A stretch of DNA of 36,648 nucleotides from Saprospiraceae bacterium (GCA_013361075.1 JABWAJ010000002.1:1-36648); one strand, 5' to 3'; shown: positions 1 to 8,607, counted from the first letter of the stretch. Notes: generated from the sequence alone by a model not told the origin. A program made the numbers and translations.

Positions 1-2
1 GC

Positions 3-1205
3 CTGTTGAAGTTCCTGATTGACAAAATCAGACGGGAGCCGGTCAGCCTGAAGGGAACACTGAATGATCGCGATATCCGGAACGGCACCAAGGAAGCCGT
101 CAATACGCTTACTATTTATTTTGAAAAAGAGCATTCGGAAGCACCCCGGCAAAAAGGAAGTTCGGAATCAGACGAAGCAAATATAGAAACAGGCGTGGAG
201 CTGACCTGGTATGGGTCTTTGACCAAATCCGGATTTGAACCAGACGAAATTACAGAAGCCAGCGCGTTTACAGATTTTGATAACATCATCTCTGCGATTG
301 ACAAACAACTCAAACGGGAAGAGCCTTCCAGCTTGCCTGTCCTCGTTTATTACCGTTGCGACTATGCAACCGATACGCCTGCCGCCAATGGGGAAATGAT
401 TAGTACGGAGGCTTTTAATGCCTATGATCATGCTTTATCCACCCGTTCTTTTGATTTCAGGCAGTTTTCCGAATGGTACAAATGGCGGGAAGATTTAGCA
501 AGGGATACAAAAAACGGACGGGATCGGCTCCGGGAAATTACTGAACAAGCAGTTTGTACGCTGTTGAGCGACAAAAAAAATAAATTTACTCTACTAAGAA
601 CTAAGGCATTGACAACGGGTATAGGTTACGAATTAACCGTTAGCAAAAATGGAGATCCCCTAAGTGTCAATCAATTTTCATCCGGTGAAAGAATGCTCTT
701 CGCCTTAGTCGCCGACCTCGCACGGCGCTTAGCGCTTGCCAACCCCGGAGTAGAAAAGCCACTCGAAGGTAACGGCATTGTCCTTATAGACGAAATAGAC
801 CTGCACTTGCACCCGGGTAAGCAGCAGGAGGTATTGCCTAAATTATTGGAAATTTTTCCGAATGTTCAATTTGTGGTGACAACGCATAGTCCGGTGGCCA
901 TCAACAACCTCGACCCTGAAAAGTCGAGTGTCTACATGCTGAATGATACTTCCACGGTGCAGTTGGAGCATTTTGCCGGGCGTAATATTGCCGAATTGAT
1001 GTACGAATATTATGGCATAAAATCCAGGCCGGAAGGTGTGCAGAAAGATATTGACGAACTATTTTCACTTATTGAAAGTGAAGATCCCAAACAAATCAAA
1101 CAGGCCAAAACAATGCTCAATCGCCTGAAAAAACGGCTTGGAGAAGAAGATAGCGCCGTAATGGATGCGGCAAATTCTATAGAACTATTAGAAGAGATAT
1201 TATGA
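3..1205 (+). CDS. PtuA-like defence ATPase (5' end outside the window)
   Basis: ATPase subunit of a Septu/retron-type anti-phage pair. The frame is open from the first bases, with CTG at 3-5 before the TTG at 6, so the N-terminus and Walker A lie outside. Numbering from base 6, the visible part has an ABC-type signature FSSGER near residues 224-229, Walker B IVLIDE near 258-263 and an H-loop histidine near 294 (TTHSP). A linker with the F-x-W-x-x-W-R-E-D pattern (about 153-163) is typical of this SMC-like AAA group. It overlaps the next gene by four bases (ATGA), so the two are translationally coupled. The HNH partner makes PtuA the best match. An OLD-like or other AAA_21 ATPase remains possible because the N-terminal half is not visible. 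Confidence 0.8.
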   Translation: MLKFLIDKIRREPVSLKGTLNDRDIRNGTKEAVNTLTIYFEKEHSEAPRQKGSSESDEANIETGVELTWYGSLTKSGFEPDEITEASAFTDFDNIISAIDKQLKREEPSSLPVLVYYRCDYATDTPAANGEMISTEAFNAYDHALSTRSFDFRQFSEWYKWREDLARDTKNGRDRLREITEQAVCTLLSDKKNKFTLLRTKALTTGIGYELTVSKNGDPLSVNQFSSGERMLFALVADLARRLALANPGVEKPLEGNGIVLIDEIDLHLHPGKQQEVLPKLLEIFPNVQFVVTTHSPVAINNLDPEKSSVYMLNDTSTVQLEHFAGRNIAELMYEYYGIKSRPEGVQKDIDELFSLIESEDPKQIKQAKTMLNRLKKRLGEEDSAVMDAANSIELLEEIL

Positions 1206-1939
1206 TTTTTATCAAGAAAAATCCGGAACCGCCAGGGCTAAAGCAGTATAAATCAGATATAAAGCACCTCGGCAGAACACCTTTATGGGAACAATTTTCA
1301 GGCGAAAACAGTGACAGGACATACGAGTCAGCATTTGAAGAACTTAGAATCTCACTTGTTAAAGAACAACGATCTGTTTGTTGTTATTGCCAACAGAAAA
1401 TTGCCTTCAAATCTGCTGAAACAGGGAAGTTGCTCATGAAAACTGAGCATTTTTTGCCTAAAAAGGGAAAACATGCCGTACCGGACAAGCAACTTGATTA
1501 TGGCAATTTGCTGGCAGTTTGCTTTGGAAACAGTGATACAGAACAGGAAAAGCATTGCGATTCCCATAAACTCGGCAATATTCTTCAGGCTATCCCAAAT
1601 CCATCAGAAGGAAAACAAAAGGATTTCAGGCCTTTTCTCAAGTATAAAGTTCAAATAAACCAACAAGAAGTGCTGGTGCTGCCAATGAGAAACGACGAAC
1701 GGCTGGAGGATGACATTAATAAGGTACTAAATCTGAACGAACAATCATTGCGTTCAAAAAGGTTTAGCGCATGGGAATCTGTATCGAGACTAATCAAAAA
1801 AAAAGATGGTACCTTTAAAGTCCAACGGATCAGGGAACTTTTGGAAATTTATACGCCTGCCGAGCAAAAAGAATATATGCCCTTCTGTGATTTTATTACT
1901 TCGTGGCTAAGGGAACATTTGAGAGAGATCGAAGGATAA
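1202..1939 (+). CDS. PtuB-like HNH endonuclease (TIGR02646-type)
   Basis: Predicted nuclease effector of the Septu/retron pair, 245 aa. An HNH-type zinc site is visible: C60-x2-C63, then EHF (H83), a YGNLLAVC segment with N102, and HCDSHK (C119, H122). This order matches the family described as retron-system putative HNH endonuclease. The start ATG overlaps the stop of the ATPase gene, so the stoichiometry is probably set by coupling. In known Septu and retron Ec78-like systems the ATPase and HNH protein form one complex that degrades nucleic acid on infection; that role is inferred from family. The two genes look AT-richer than the receptor gene that follows, in keeping with a transferred defence island. 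The rest of the island, if any, lies to the left of the window. Confidence 0.82.
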   Translation: MIFIKKNPEPPGLKQYKSDIKHLGRTPLWEQFSGENSDRTYESAFEELRISLVKEQRSVCCYCQQKIAFKSAETGKLLMKTEHFLPKKGKHAVPDKQLDYGNLLAVCFGNSDTEQEKHCDSHKLGNILQAIPNPSEGKQKDFRPFLKYKVQINQQEVLVLPMRNDERLEDDINKVLNLNEQSLRSKRFSAWESVSRLIKKKDGTFKVQRIRELLEIYTPAEQKEYMPFCDFITSWLREHLREIEG

Positions 1940-1981
1940 GGTAAGGTGTCGGACACTTTTGGAAGTGTCCGACACCTTACC
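1940..1981. repeat. Perfect 19-bp inverted repeat (REP-like hairpin)
   Basis: The left arm GGTAAGGTGTCGGACACTT (1940-1958) and its exact reverse complement (1963-1981) are separated by the 4-base loop TTGG. It begins on the base after the ptuB-like stop codon and lies between two convergent genes. There is no T-run on either side, so it is not a classical intrinsic terminator. It could be a REP-like dispersed palindrome that also blocks read-through. Confidence 0.85.
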
Positions 1982-2007
1982 GTCTACCGTCCACCGTCCA
2001 CCATCCA
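1980..2007. repeat. Four tandem heptamers (CCGTCCA type)
   Basis: Directly after the hairpin lie CCGTCTA, CCGTCCA, CCGTCCA and CCATCCA in tandem, ending three bases before the stop codon of the receptor gene on the other strand. Together with the hairpin this forms a compact, low-complexity convergent junction. The function is unknown. Confidence 0.75.
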
Positions 2008-2010
2008 CCA

Positions 2011-5007
2011 CTAAAACAAATACCGCACGCCAAACTGGAACTGCCGCGGCGGCGATGCCGAAAACAGGCGGTACGTATTCGACGATTTTGGTCCGATCTG
2101 GCTCAGGTTGCTGACCGTGCGGGTGGTGTTGTAGCCCGACCAGTTTTGCGCGTTAAAAATATTAAAAATATCGGCGCTGAATTCCAAGAGGTGTGTGCCT
2201 TTCAGCTTCAACTGGTAGCGCACCGAAAGATCGAAGGTTGTTGCCCAGGGCAGGCGGTCGCCGCTTTTTACCTCGCCCGGCCAGCGGTCGGCGGGCAAAC
2301 CAAAGCTTTCTCCGTCGCCATTGAGGTCGGTGGTGCCAAATACGGTGGCATCGGCAACGCGCGTCACGGGTTGGCCGCTTTGAATCAGGGCCGTTGGTGA
2401 AATGAGCAGGCCGCTCAGGGGCTCGTACAGCAATACGGCGCTGATGACGTGCCGCCGGTCGTTTTCATCCCAGGCGTATTCCGCATCAAAGTTGTTGGAG
2501 TCCTGGGCGCGGGTATTGATGCTGCTGGTATTGCTTTTCGTCCACGACAGGGTATAGAGCAGGCGGTACCCGATTTTATTGTCGCCGATGGATTTTTGCA
2601 GCATAAAATTAAACGCGGTATACCGGGCAATGCCTGCTGTTTCGGTCACAAAAACGTTGCGGGCAATGCCCCGCAGGGTGTCGTTGCCTTCCGCAACGGC
2701 GTAAAATCCGACAGCGTCGCGGTAAATCGGCACAACCCGGGTGGAGTCGGCGCTGGCTTGCGGGCGCACTTTGAAATCAGCAGGATTGTCGAACACCCAC
2801 GGCGTGGGCGCATTCAGGTTGCGGATGATGTACAGGTTGTTGGTGCGGGTGTGTACGGCATCGAAAAGAAACAAATGCTCGTCGGTCAACTTGCGCTGGT
2901 ACCCCAATGAAAACTGATGGGAGTAGGGATTCTGGAATCCATTGGGGTTCATGATGCGCAGGTTGGTGGTGAATTGCGATTCGCGGCGAACCTGAAGCTC
3001 CTCCGGAGAAGGGCCGTTGGGGAAGGTGACGCCTGGTGCCGTTGCGCGGATGTTGCCGGGAAAGGTAATGCGGTCAAGATCGGCATTGGCATCGAGTACC
3101 CCGGCCCGTTGGAGTTCGGCCAGCTGCTTTTTGAAATCTTCCGAATTGCTGCTGAATTGAAGGTTGTCGCTGTACACAGAATATTTGATCTTGTCGTAAT
3201 AAATGCCGTATCCTCCGCGAATGACGCTGCGGGGGTCCAGCTTGTAATTAAAGCTTGCACGCGGCCCGAGGTTGTTAAAATCGCCTTTGGTGCCGCCTCC
3301 TTTCGACAGGTTGTCGTAATCCCAGCGCAAACCGAGCGACAGGTTTAGCCGGTTGTTCACCGACCATTGGTCTTCCAGATAGGCGCTGTACACATTCTGG
3401 ATGGCCCCAAAAGTGGTTGGCCGCAATTCCACATCGTAAGTGCGCACGTTCACATTCGCCGGAATGTGCTCTACATTCAGTGCCGACCCGAGGTTCAGGT
3501 TGCGCATGTCGGTCAGTTGCTGATCGGTCAGGCGAACCGTATAAGTGCCGTAGGGGTTGCCGCCGCCGAGCAGCTGAAAATCGGAAGTGATGAACTCAAG
3601 TCCGGCTTTGAACTGGTGTCTGCCGCTGCGGTACAGCCACTTGCTCTGTACCTGGTGGGTGTATTCAAAATCGTCGAAAATAGCACCCGATTGCCCGACA
3701 ATGGCGATAGCAGTACCCGCCGGATTCTGGATGGTGACGGAAGGGGTGGTTTCGTTTACCGGCTGGCGGTAGTTCCAGCGGAAAAAGCTGTGCTGGTAAT
3801 TTAATTCCCCGTTGATTTTGTTGCCGATTTTGTACTGGTTGCGCAAGGCCAGGAGGTAGGTTTCATTGTCCTGTGCAGAACTGGCCGATGGAAACAAAAT
3901 GCCGCCTTCCAAACCGCCGCCCTGGCGTTGGTTGTAGAAACGACCCACCTGCGCCCGCACAGAAGTGCGCCACGATGGCGACCAGACGTGGTCAAGTTTG
4001 GCAGAAGCATACGTGAAGCGGTTTTCTCCGCGCACAATCTCATTTACACCGAGTTGCGCAACGTTGAGCAGGTTGTCCTTATAGTCGTAGGTTTGTTCTA
4101 CGTTTACATAAAAGAAGGTTTTGTCTTTTTTGATGGGGCCGCCCACGGATGCACCGACCTGGTGGCGCTGAAACCCGTCCTTAACCGGATTGCCGTAGAG
4201 GTCGAGGGTGGCAAATGCCGACGGGGCGTCAACTGCTGCACCGGGACGGGTAAGGTAGAAGGCCTCTCCAGTCCAGTCATTGGTGCCGGAACGCGACAGC
4301 ACGTTGACGATGCCGTTGCTGGTGTTGCCCCATTCTGCAGAATAGTTGTTGGTGAGTACGGTAATGTTTTCCACAAAACCAACGGGCGTATTGAATTTCA
4401 TGTTGCCGAGAAAGCGCTCGTTGTTGTCCATCCCGTCTATCAGGTAGTTGGTAAAAATGCCATTCAACCCATTGATGCTGATGTTAGGTCCTTCGGCGTA
4501 ACCAAGGATGGCAACCGTCACGTTGGGCAGGCGGAAAAGCGATCGCGTTACATCCCGGCCCTCGATGGGCAGGCGTTGCAATTCTTCTTTTTTCATTTGC
4601 CCCGATACTGCGGCGTTTTCTGTATTCATCCGGACCAGCGAGGTGCTGGAAATCAGGATTTCACCAACAGAGGCTACTGTGTGGCTCGGCAAGTTCAGCA
4701 CCGCATTTAACACGCCTTCTTTAAGGCTTAAACCGGTCAGGATTCCGGCCTGGTATTGGGTGTCATCCAGCGCGTAAACCGAATACGTCTTTCCGGCAGT
4801 CAGGTTTTCAAAAACGGCCAAACCTTTGGCATTGGTTTGCATGGAGTCGAGCACCCTAGGGTCGTTGTCGCCGGTCAGGTAAAGCCACTTGCTGGCAATG
4901 GGAGTGTCGTCAAGCAGGGAGGCGACCTGCACCCGAATGCTGCTTTGGGCAGACAACCCGGTAAAGGCCATCAAAGTCAGGAGAATGAGGAGTAGGCAGT
5001 TTTTCAT
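2011..5007 (-). CDS. Oar-like TonB-dependent outer-membrane receptor
   Basis: A large outer-membrane beta-barrel, 998 aa. It starts with a signal peptide (about 1-20, ending LSAQ), then a small beta-sandwich domain (about 22-110) of the carboxypeptidase-regulatory type. A plug domain follows (about 130-240, with SINGLNGIFTNYLIDGMDNN and a YSAEWGNTSNG segment), then a long barrel ending in an aromatic residue (GVRYLF). The plug-barrel style matches Oar/OmpA-related TonB receptors of Bacteroidota and Myxococcota, which are linked to protein or peptide secretion and uptake. The substrate cannot be told. No SusD partner lies beside it, which argues against a glycan-uptake pair. It is transcribed alone, convergent with the defence pair. 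Many open frames on the opposite strand are shadows caused by its codon bias. Confidence 0.9.
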   Translation of the reverse strand: MKNCLLLILLTLMAFTGLSAQSSIRVQVASLLDDTPIASKWLYLTGDNDPRVLDSMQTNAKGLAVFENLTAGKTYSVYALDDTQYQAGILTGLSLKEGVLNAVLNLPSHTVASVGEILISSTSLVRMNTENAAVSGQMKKEELQRLPIEGRDVTRSLFRLPNVTVAILGYAEGPNISINGLNGIFTNYLIDGMDNNERFLGNMKFNTPVGFVENITVLTNNYSAEWGNTSNGIVNVLSRSGTNDWTGEAFYLTRPGAAVDAPSAFATLDLYGNPVKDGFQRHQVGASVGGPIKKDKTFFYVNVEQTYDYKDNLLNVAQLGVNEIVRGENRFTYASAKLDHVWSPSWRTSVRAQVGRFYNQRQGGGLEGGILFPSASSAQDNETYLLALRNQYKIGNKINGELNYQHSFFRWNYRQPVNETTPSVTIQNPAGTAIAIVGQSGAIFDDFEYTHQVQSKWLYRSGRHQFKAGLEFITSDFQLLGGGNPYGTYTVRLTDQQLTDMRNLNLGSALNVEHIPANVNVRTYDVELRPTTFGAIQNVYSAYLEDQWSVNNRLNLSLGLRWDYDNLSKGGGTKGDFNNLGPRASFNYKLDPRSVIRGGYGIYYDKIKYSVYSDNLQFSSNSEDFKKQLAELQRAGVLDANADLDRITFPGNIRATAPGVTFPNGPSPEELQVRRESQFTTNLRIMNPNGFQNPYSHQFSLGYQRKLTDEHLFLFDAVHTRTNNLYIIRNLNAPTPWVFDNPADFKVRPQASADSTRVVPIYRDAVGFYAVAEGNDTLRGIARNVFVTETAGIARYTAFNFMLQKSIGDNKIGYRLLYTLSWTKSNTSSINTRAQDSNNFDAEYAWDENDRRHVISAVLLYEPLSGLLISPTALIQSGQPVTRVADATVFGTTDLNGDGESFGLPADRWPGEVKSGDRLPWATTFDLSVRYQLKLKGTHLLEFSADIFNIFNAQNWSGYNTTRTVSNLSQIGPKSSNTYRLFSASPPRQFQFGVRYLF

Positions 5008-5193
5008 AAAGAGTGATGTTTAGGTTTTGATAAAAAACGCAGGACAGCCTGTGCCGGATAGAATTCCCCAAAGGGATCAGCAACCCGGAGCAGGGGCCGT
5101 GAATGACCTGCATAAAAGAAAGCAATACAGTACCTTAGCAGATAACCTGTACCGCCATCATGAATAACTTGATGAATTGGAACGGATCAATGG

Positions 5194-5934
5194 TCAGGTG
5201 CACATGGGGGGTGCGCGAAGCCCTTTTGAAAAGCGGATGCTGCGGGCGATGAAGGAAAATTCGACGATGAATATTCCTGCCGGTTTTTCAGCAATCAGGG
5301 CATGAAGGAGCGTTCGTAATTTATTCAAAACGCAGCGTGCCGGGTGTTTCAGCCAGCGGCGTATGCTATCTGCGTGGTCGAGGTCGGCCAGGTGCCTGAG
5401 CAGGCTCGGTTGTGGTGCGCCGCGCTTAAAAAGTAAAGTAAGCAGGGATTGAAAAAGCCTGGGGGTGCACCAGGGAAGTTCCTCCCAGGTTTCCGGACAA
5501 AAATTCTTTTGGTGGATGCCGATGAGGTAAGCGCCCCCGTCGGTAGAAGGGCCAAGTACGCTGTAGCCTGACTCAAGCCGGGCTATTGCCTTTTCAAGGT
5601 CGCTGTGGCTAAGGTCCGGACTGTCATTGCCCACCACCAGTACCGATTCGAACCCACAATCAAACACTTCAGCGAGTGCATGGGTGATGCGTTTGCCGAA
5701 GCCAGTTTTGGTTTGATTGGATTCGTTGGAATGAAAAACAGGAAGGCCTGTTTCCCGGAGCAACGCCGCTGTTCGTTTGTGCAAAATGCCGAAAGCACTC
5801 CGGAAAACGGGTGCCAAATGCCGGGGAAACCGCTGTGCTTTTTCATCAGCAAGCGGGTCTTTTGCAAAAAAGAGTATGGCAGTTCGTTGCGTCAAGCGGT
5901 TAAAAGGATTGTTTCCAGTAAATATACGTAGCAA
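5194..5934 (-). CDS. DUF2064 / TIGR04282-type glycosyltransferase-like protein
   Basis: A nucleotide-diphospho-sugar-transferase fold protein of the DUF2064 family, cytoplasmic, precise reaction unknown. Visible family features are an N-terminal strand ILFFAKDP, the motif VGNDSPDL (metal/nucleotide-binding region) and GPSTDGGAYLIGI. The K-T-R-L motif common after the first strand is changed to K-A-Q-R. No in-frame ATG exists near the N-terminus. The frame opens with TTG at 5934, and another TTG at 5895 would begin just before the first strand and could be the true start. A C-terminal tail of about 50 residues after the core has no recognisable domain. A -7-like promoter element lies just upstream (5955-5962). 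Confidence 0.72.
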   Translation of the reverse strand: MLRIFTGNNPFNRLTQRTAILFFAKDPLADEKAQRFPRHLAPVFRSAFGILHKRTAALLRETGLPVFHSNESNQTKTGFGKRITHALAEVFDCGFESVLVVGNDSPDLSHSDLEKAIARLESGYSVLGPSTDGGAYLIGIHQKNFCPETWEELPWCTPRLFQSLLTLLFKRGAPQPSLLRHLADLDHADSIRRWLKHPARCVLNKLRTLLHALIAEKPAGIFIVEFSFIARSIRFSKGLRAPPMCT

Positions 5935-5954
5935 CCGGCAATCCGGATTTGCGC

Positions 5955-5962
5955 CAAAGGTA
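5955..5962 (-). promoter_or_regulatory. -7 element TACCTTTG for the DUF2064 gene
   Basis: On the minus strand this reads TACCTTTG, an exact match to the Bacteroidota -7 consensus TAnnTTTG, about 20 bases before the TTG at 5934. No clear -33 element was seen. Confidence 0.45.
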
Positions 5963-6113
5963 GTAGCATGAAGGTATTTAAACTGTCCGTGATACTACGT
6001 TTCAGTTCATCTTTTATAAGAGCAGGAAAAGCCTGAATCCTGCTTTCCCGGAAGGAAAGATAGTATAAAAAAGAATAAATTCATGCAGGTGAGCAAACTG
6101 GTGCTGGCTGCAC

Positions 6114-6121
6114 TATATTTG
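6114..6121 (+). promoter_or_regulatory. -7 element TATATTTG for the P-loop gene
   Basis: An exact match to TAnnTTTG about 50 bases before the ATG at 6174. The 239-base divergent region 5935-6173 carries one such element facing each way and no other structure that I recognise. Confidence 0.5.
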
Positions 6122-6173
6122 AACTTAATATTGCAATCATTCAGGACAGCCAGTTCCTGTTCAACCCTTCTTT

Positions 6174-7289
6174 ATGCGGAACATCTTCATTGCGGCTTCC
6201 GGACAGCACGTCGGAAAAACGACTACCACACTCGGATTGGTTTCTAATTTGCGGAAAATGGGCTACAACACCGGATATTGCAAACCCGTTGGCCAGCAGT
6301 TTGTAGATGTAAACGGAGCGGTCGCGGACAAAGATGCGGTCTTGTTTGCCGATGTAATCGGCTTTCGGGTGGTACCCGAATGGCATAGTCCCGTTGTGAT
6401 TGGGTCCGGGGTCACCCGCCAGTATTTAGATGACCCTACCCAGTTTCATTTTAAGGAGCAGATACAGGCTGCTGCCCGGTCGCTGGATCCGCTGTATGAT
6501 ATTGTCGTTTATGAAGGGACCGGTCATCCGGGAGTTGGCAGCATTGCCGATGTGTCGAATGCCCAGGTGGCAAAACTGCTGGGCTGCGGGGTTATCCTGG
6601 TGGTGGAAGGGGGGATTGGCCGTACCATTGACCGGCTGAATTTGTGCCGCGCCATTTTTAAAGAACAGGACGTACCGATCGTAGGCGTTATTGTGAACAA
6701 GGTGGAAATGACTAAAAAAGAAGAAGTTACGCACTATGTAGGCAAGGCGCTCAACCACATGGGGATCCCGCTGATGGGGGTTATTCCTTATGACAAAACC
6801 TTGCTTTTTCCGATCCTTGAAACCATTCGCCAGGCAGTGAATGGTGCCTGTATTCTGAATGAGGACCGCCTCAACAACCGGGTTGAAGACATCGTTGCCG
6901 GCTCATTGGTGGACATAGAGGAGTTCAATACCTTTGAAAATATATTGCTGGTGGTTAGTTTCAAACGGGTAAAAGAAGCCGTGAAAAAAATCAAACGGAT
7001 TTCGCAGATCAAAAAATTAGAGCGTTCCCCGCTTTCCGGCGTTATCGTCACCGGCGACGGGCGTCATGCCAAATGGCATACCGAAGAGGATCTCTACCAC
7101 CCTTACTTTGTGGAACACCAGATTCCCGTCATTGCTACTTTGCTGGATACGTACGGGTCTGTGCTGAAAGTCAACCGGATTGAAGTAAAAATCAATACCC
7201 AAACTCCCTGGAAAGTTTCCCGCGCCATTGAGCTGATTCGCCAGCACCTGCATTTTGAACAACTGGTTGATTACCTGAAAAGTACCTGA
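6174..7289 (+). CDS. BioD/Pta-N-like P-loop protein with DRTGG-like C-terminus
   Basis: Cytoplasmic P-loop protein of 371 aa. The N-terminal domain (about 1-220) is of the AAA_26/dethiobiotin-synthetase type: Walker A GQHVGKTT at residues 10-17, then YCKPVGQQ, VVYEGTGHPGVGS and the IVGVIVNKV strand. The C-terminal domain (about 235-371) has the layout of the DRTGG domain, with ILLVVSFKR, the PLSGVIVTGDG turn and IPVIATLLDTYG. This two-domain arrangement is the N-terminal half of large phosphate acetyltransferases, but the Pta catalytic domain is absent and no ackA or pta lies nearby. It is therefore not a biotin enzyme by context. A sensor or regulatory role is possible, and the function remains open. 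Confidence 0.72.
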   Translation: MRNIFIAASGQHVGKTTTTLGLVSNLRKMGYNTGYCKPVGQQFVDVNGAVADKDAVLFADVIGFRVVPEWHSPVVIGSGVTRQYLDDPTQFHFKEQIQAAARSLDPLYDIVVYEGTGHPGVGSIADVSNAQVAKLLGCGVILVVEGGIGRTIDRLNLCRAIFKEQDVPIVGVIVNKVEMTKKEEVTHYVGKALNHMGIPLMGVIPYDKTLLFPILETIRQAVNGACILNEDRLNNRVEDIVAGSLVDIEEFNTFENILLVVSFKRVKEAVKKIKRISQIKKLERSPLSGVIVTGDGRHAKWHTEEDLYHPYFVEHQIPVIATLLDTYGSVLKVNRIEVKINTQTPWKVSRAIELIRQHLHFEQLVDYLKST

Positions 7290-7391
7290 TTCAAAACTGA
7301 GCGGAAATGTTAATGTATCTGGGTTGCATGTTGTTTTGTGAGCGACAGCCGTAATTTTATCTAAAAAAATAACGTTTATTGGAAATGAAGT

Positions 7392-7421
7392 TTTGAACGA
7401 ACCAGATGTTTTGTAATTTTG
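7392..7421 (+). promoter_or_regulatory. Bacteroidota-type promoter (TTTG-N18-TAATTTTG)
   Basis: A TTTG (-33-like, 7392-7395) is followed after 18 bases by TAATTTTG (7414-7421), close to the consensus TTTG-N19-TAnnTTTG. It sits about 80 bases before the small gene at 7501. The rest of the 211-base gap 7290-7500 shows nothing else. Confidence 0.6.
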
Positions 7422-7500
7422 TTCTACCAACACCGGGTGCTTCGCAAGAGCAGCACTTGTCATCAAACACCGATTTTGCTAACCAAATCGCTTAAAGGTC

Positions 7501-7740
7501 ATGATCAGAAGAACGATCGCGTCGAGGCTTACACAAGCTAAGATTACTTTGAGTCAAACCATGGAAAGTATATTAGACATTAACCGCCGGAGAAAAACCT
7601 TACCATCCGACCCCTCTATAAAAAAAGACCAGGAACAAGCGCTCAGTGAAGAACTCAAAATACTCAATAAATTGGCCGAACAACAGGCGGTGCTCATTCG
7701 TAAATACGAAACGGCGCTGACCAAGCAGCCTTCTTCCTAA
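7501..7740 (+). CDS. Small helical protein, unknown function
   Basis: A 79-residue, highly charged protein with no signal peptide or membrane segment. Residues 40-72 (KDQEQALSEELKILNKLAEQ and on) form an amphipathic helix likely to be a short coiled coil. A second in-frame ATG at 7561 (MESILDINRR) would give 59 aa and removes an arginine/threonine-rich leader, so the start is uncertain. A good promoter match upstream supports a real gene. I do not recognise the family. Confidence 0.55.
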   Translation: MIRRTIASRLTQAKITLSQTMESILDINRRRKTLPSDPSIKKDQEQALSEELKILNKLAEQQAVLIRKYETALTKQPSS

Positions 7741-7777
7741 ATCAATTTAAGAGGGGTGTGAGGGGCAAAATGCAAAA

Positions 7778-7853
7778 GACAAGGGGCAAAAACCAAAATG
7801 GTATAATTGTCAACTATGGCAATTTACATAATTATTGACTTTTGCCCCTTGCC
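7778..7853. repeat. Inverted repeat built from the GGCAAGGGGCAAAA unit
   Basis: GACAAGGGGCAAAA (7778-7791) is matched by TTTTGCCCCTTGCC (7840-7853), 13 of 14 bases complementary, around an AT-rich centre. The right side continues as further GCCAACTTGCC and TTTTGCCAA units to about 7875. Read on the minus strand it contains AAGTTGGCAAGGGGC, which differs by one base from the tandem unit at 10781-10852. It fills most of the gap between the small gene and coaD. It is probably a dispersed intergenic repeat and might also terminate transcription. Confidence 0.7.
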
Positions 7854-7903
7854 AACTTGCCTTTTGCCAATTTGCATCTTATACCAAAACATCTGACAAC
7901 GCA

Positions 7904-8362
7904 CTACGGGACAACTTCTGCGGGCAAAAACGGGCTGGCATCTCCGCCCCCTTTGATGATTTCCCGAACGATGGTTGAGCTGATGTGCGAATAGGCCGGA
8001 TCGCTGATGAGGAAAATGGTTTCCAAGCCCCCACCGACGATGTGGTTGAGTTGGGAGATGGTTTTTTCGTAATCGAAATCAGAGGCGTTGCGCAAGCCGC
8101 GCAGGAGGTAACGGGCACCAATGCGCTTGCAGTAGTGTGCGGTCAGGTTTTCAAACCAATCTACCCGAACTTTGGGTTCGTCTGCAAAAACATCCTTGAT
8201 CCACGTCATGCGCTGCTCCAGAGAAAAAAGGGTCTGCTTTTGAGAGTTAACGCCGATGGCGACAATTATTTGGTCGAATAAGGGCAACGCACGCCGCACC
8301 AGATCAGCATGACCGGTGGTAATGGGGTCGAAAGAACCTGGAAAAACAGCAATGTGGGACAT
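7904..8362 (-). CDS. coaD: Phosphopantetheine adenylyltransferase (CoaD)
   Basis: Fourth step of coenzyme A synthesis: transfers AMP from ATP to 4'-phosphopantetheine. From the chosen start the 152-aa protein opens with MSHIAVFPGSFDPITTGH, which holds the T-x-G-H nucleotidyltransferase motif (H18). It continues with LLRGLRNASDFDYE and the SSTIVRE motif near the C-terminus, the standard CoaD set at slightly less than usual length. The frame is open upstream to 8461, but that extension lacks family similarity. Two adjacent ATG codons (8365 and 8362) are possible starts, and the second matches the family N-terminus best. A TACATTTG -7 element lies only about 15-20 bases upstream, which excludes the longer form. 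Confidence 0.95.
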   Translation of the reverse strand: MSHIAVFPGSFDPITTGHADLVRRALPLFDQIIVAIGVNSQKQTLFSLEQRMTWIKDVFADEPKVRVDWFENLTAHYCKRIGARYLLRGLRNASDFDYEKTISQLNHIVGGGLETIFLISDPAYSHISSTIVREIIKGGGDASPFLPAEVVP

Positions 8363-8379
8363 CATTTTTAGGTTTGCCC

Positions 8380-8387
8380 CAAATGTA
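8380..8387 (-). promoter_or_regulatory. -7 element TACATTTG for coaD
   Basis: Exact TAnnTTTG match on the minus strand just before the coaD start. It implies a very short leader and helps fix the start codon. Confidence 0.5.
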
Positions 8388-8607
8388 ATCTTTATCCCCG
8401 CTACTGCGATACAGCCCGGTACAGAAAAACGGGGTCTGAAAAAAAAACTGCTTTTTTGCAACCTTTTTCTGTTTCAACCCGTCTTTGGTTTCGATTGCCG
8501 GTGTTACTGCGTCCGGTTTCCAAAACCTTATGGGTTTAAAAGGGCCGTTCGTCGAAAAGTGCAGCAAAACTGGCAATTATTGCCTAATTTCACCCGACTG
8601 TTTAAAA

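Noticed and set aside
2146..4995. Long plus-strand frames opposite the Oar-like receptor (up to 260 codons)
   Set aside because: They have no domain-like sequence and mirror the codon bias of the minus-strand receptor, which has a signal peptide, plug and barrel.
7290..7500. A tRNA or small structured RNA in the gap
   Set aside because: No cloverleaf or strong stem was found; only a promoter match.
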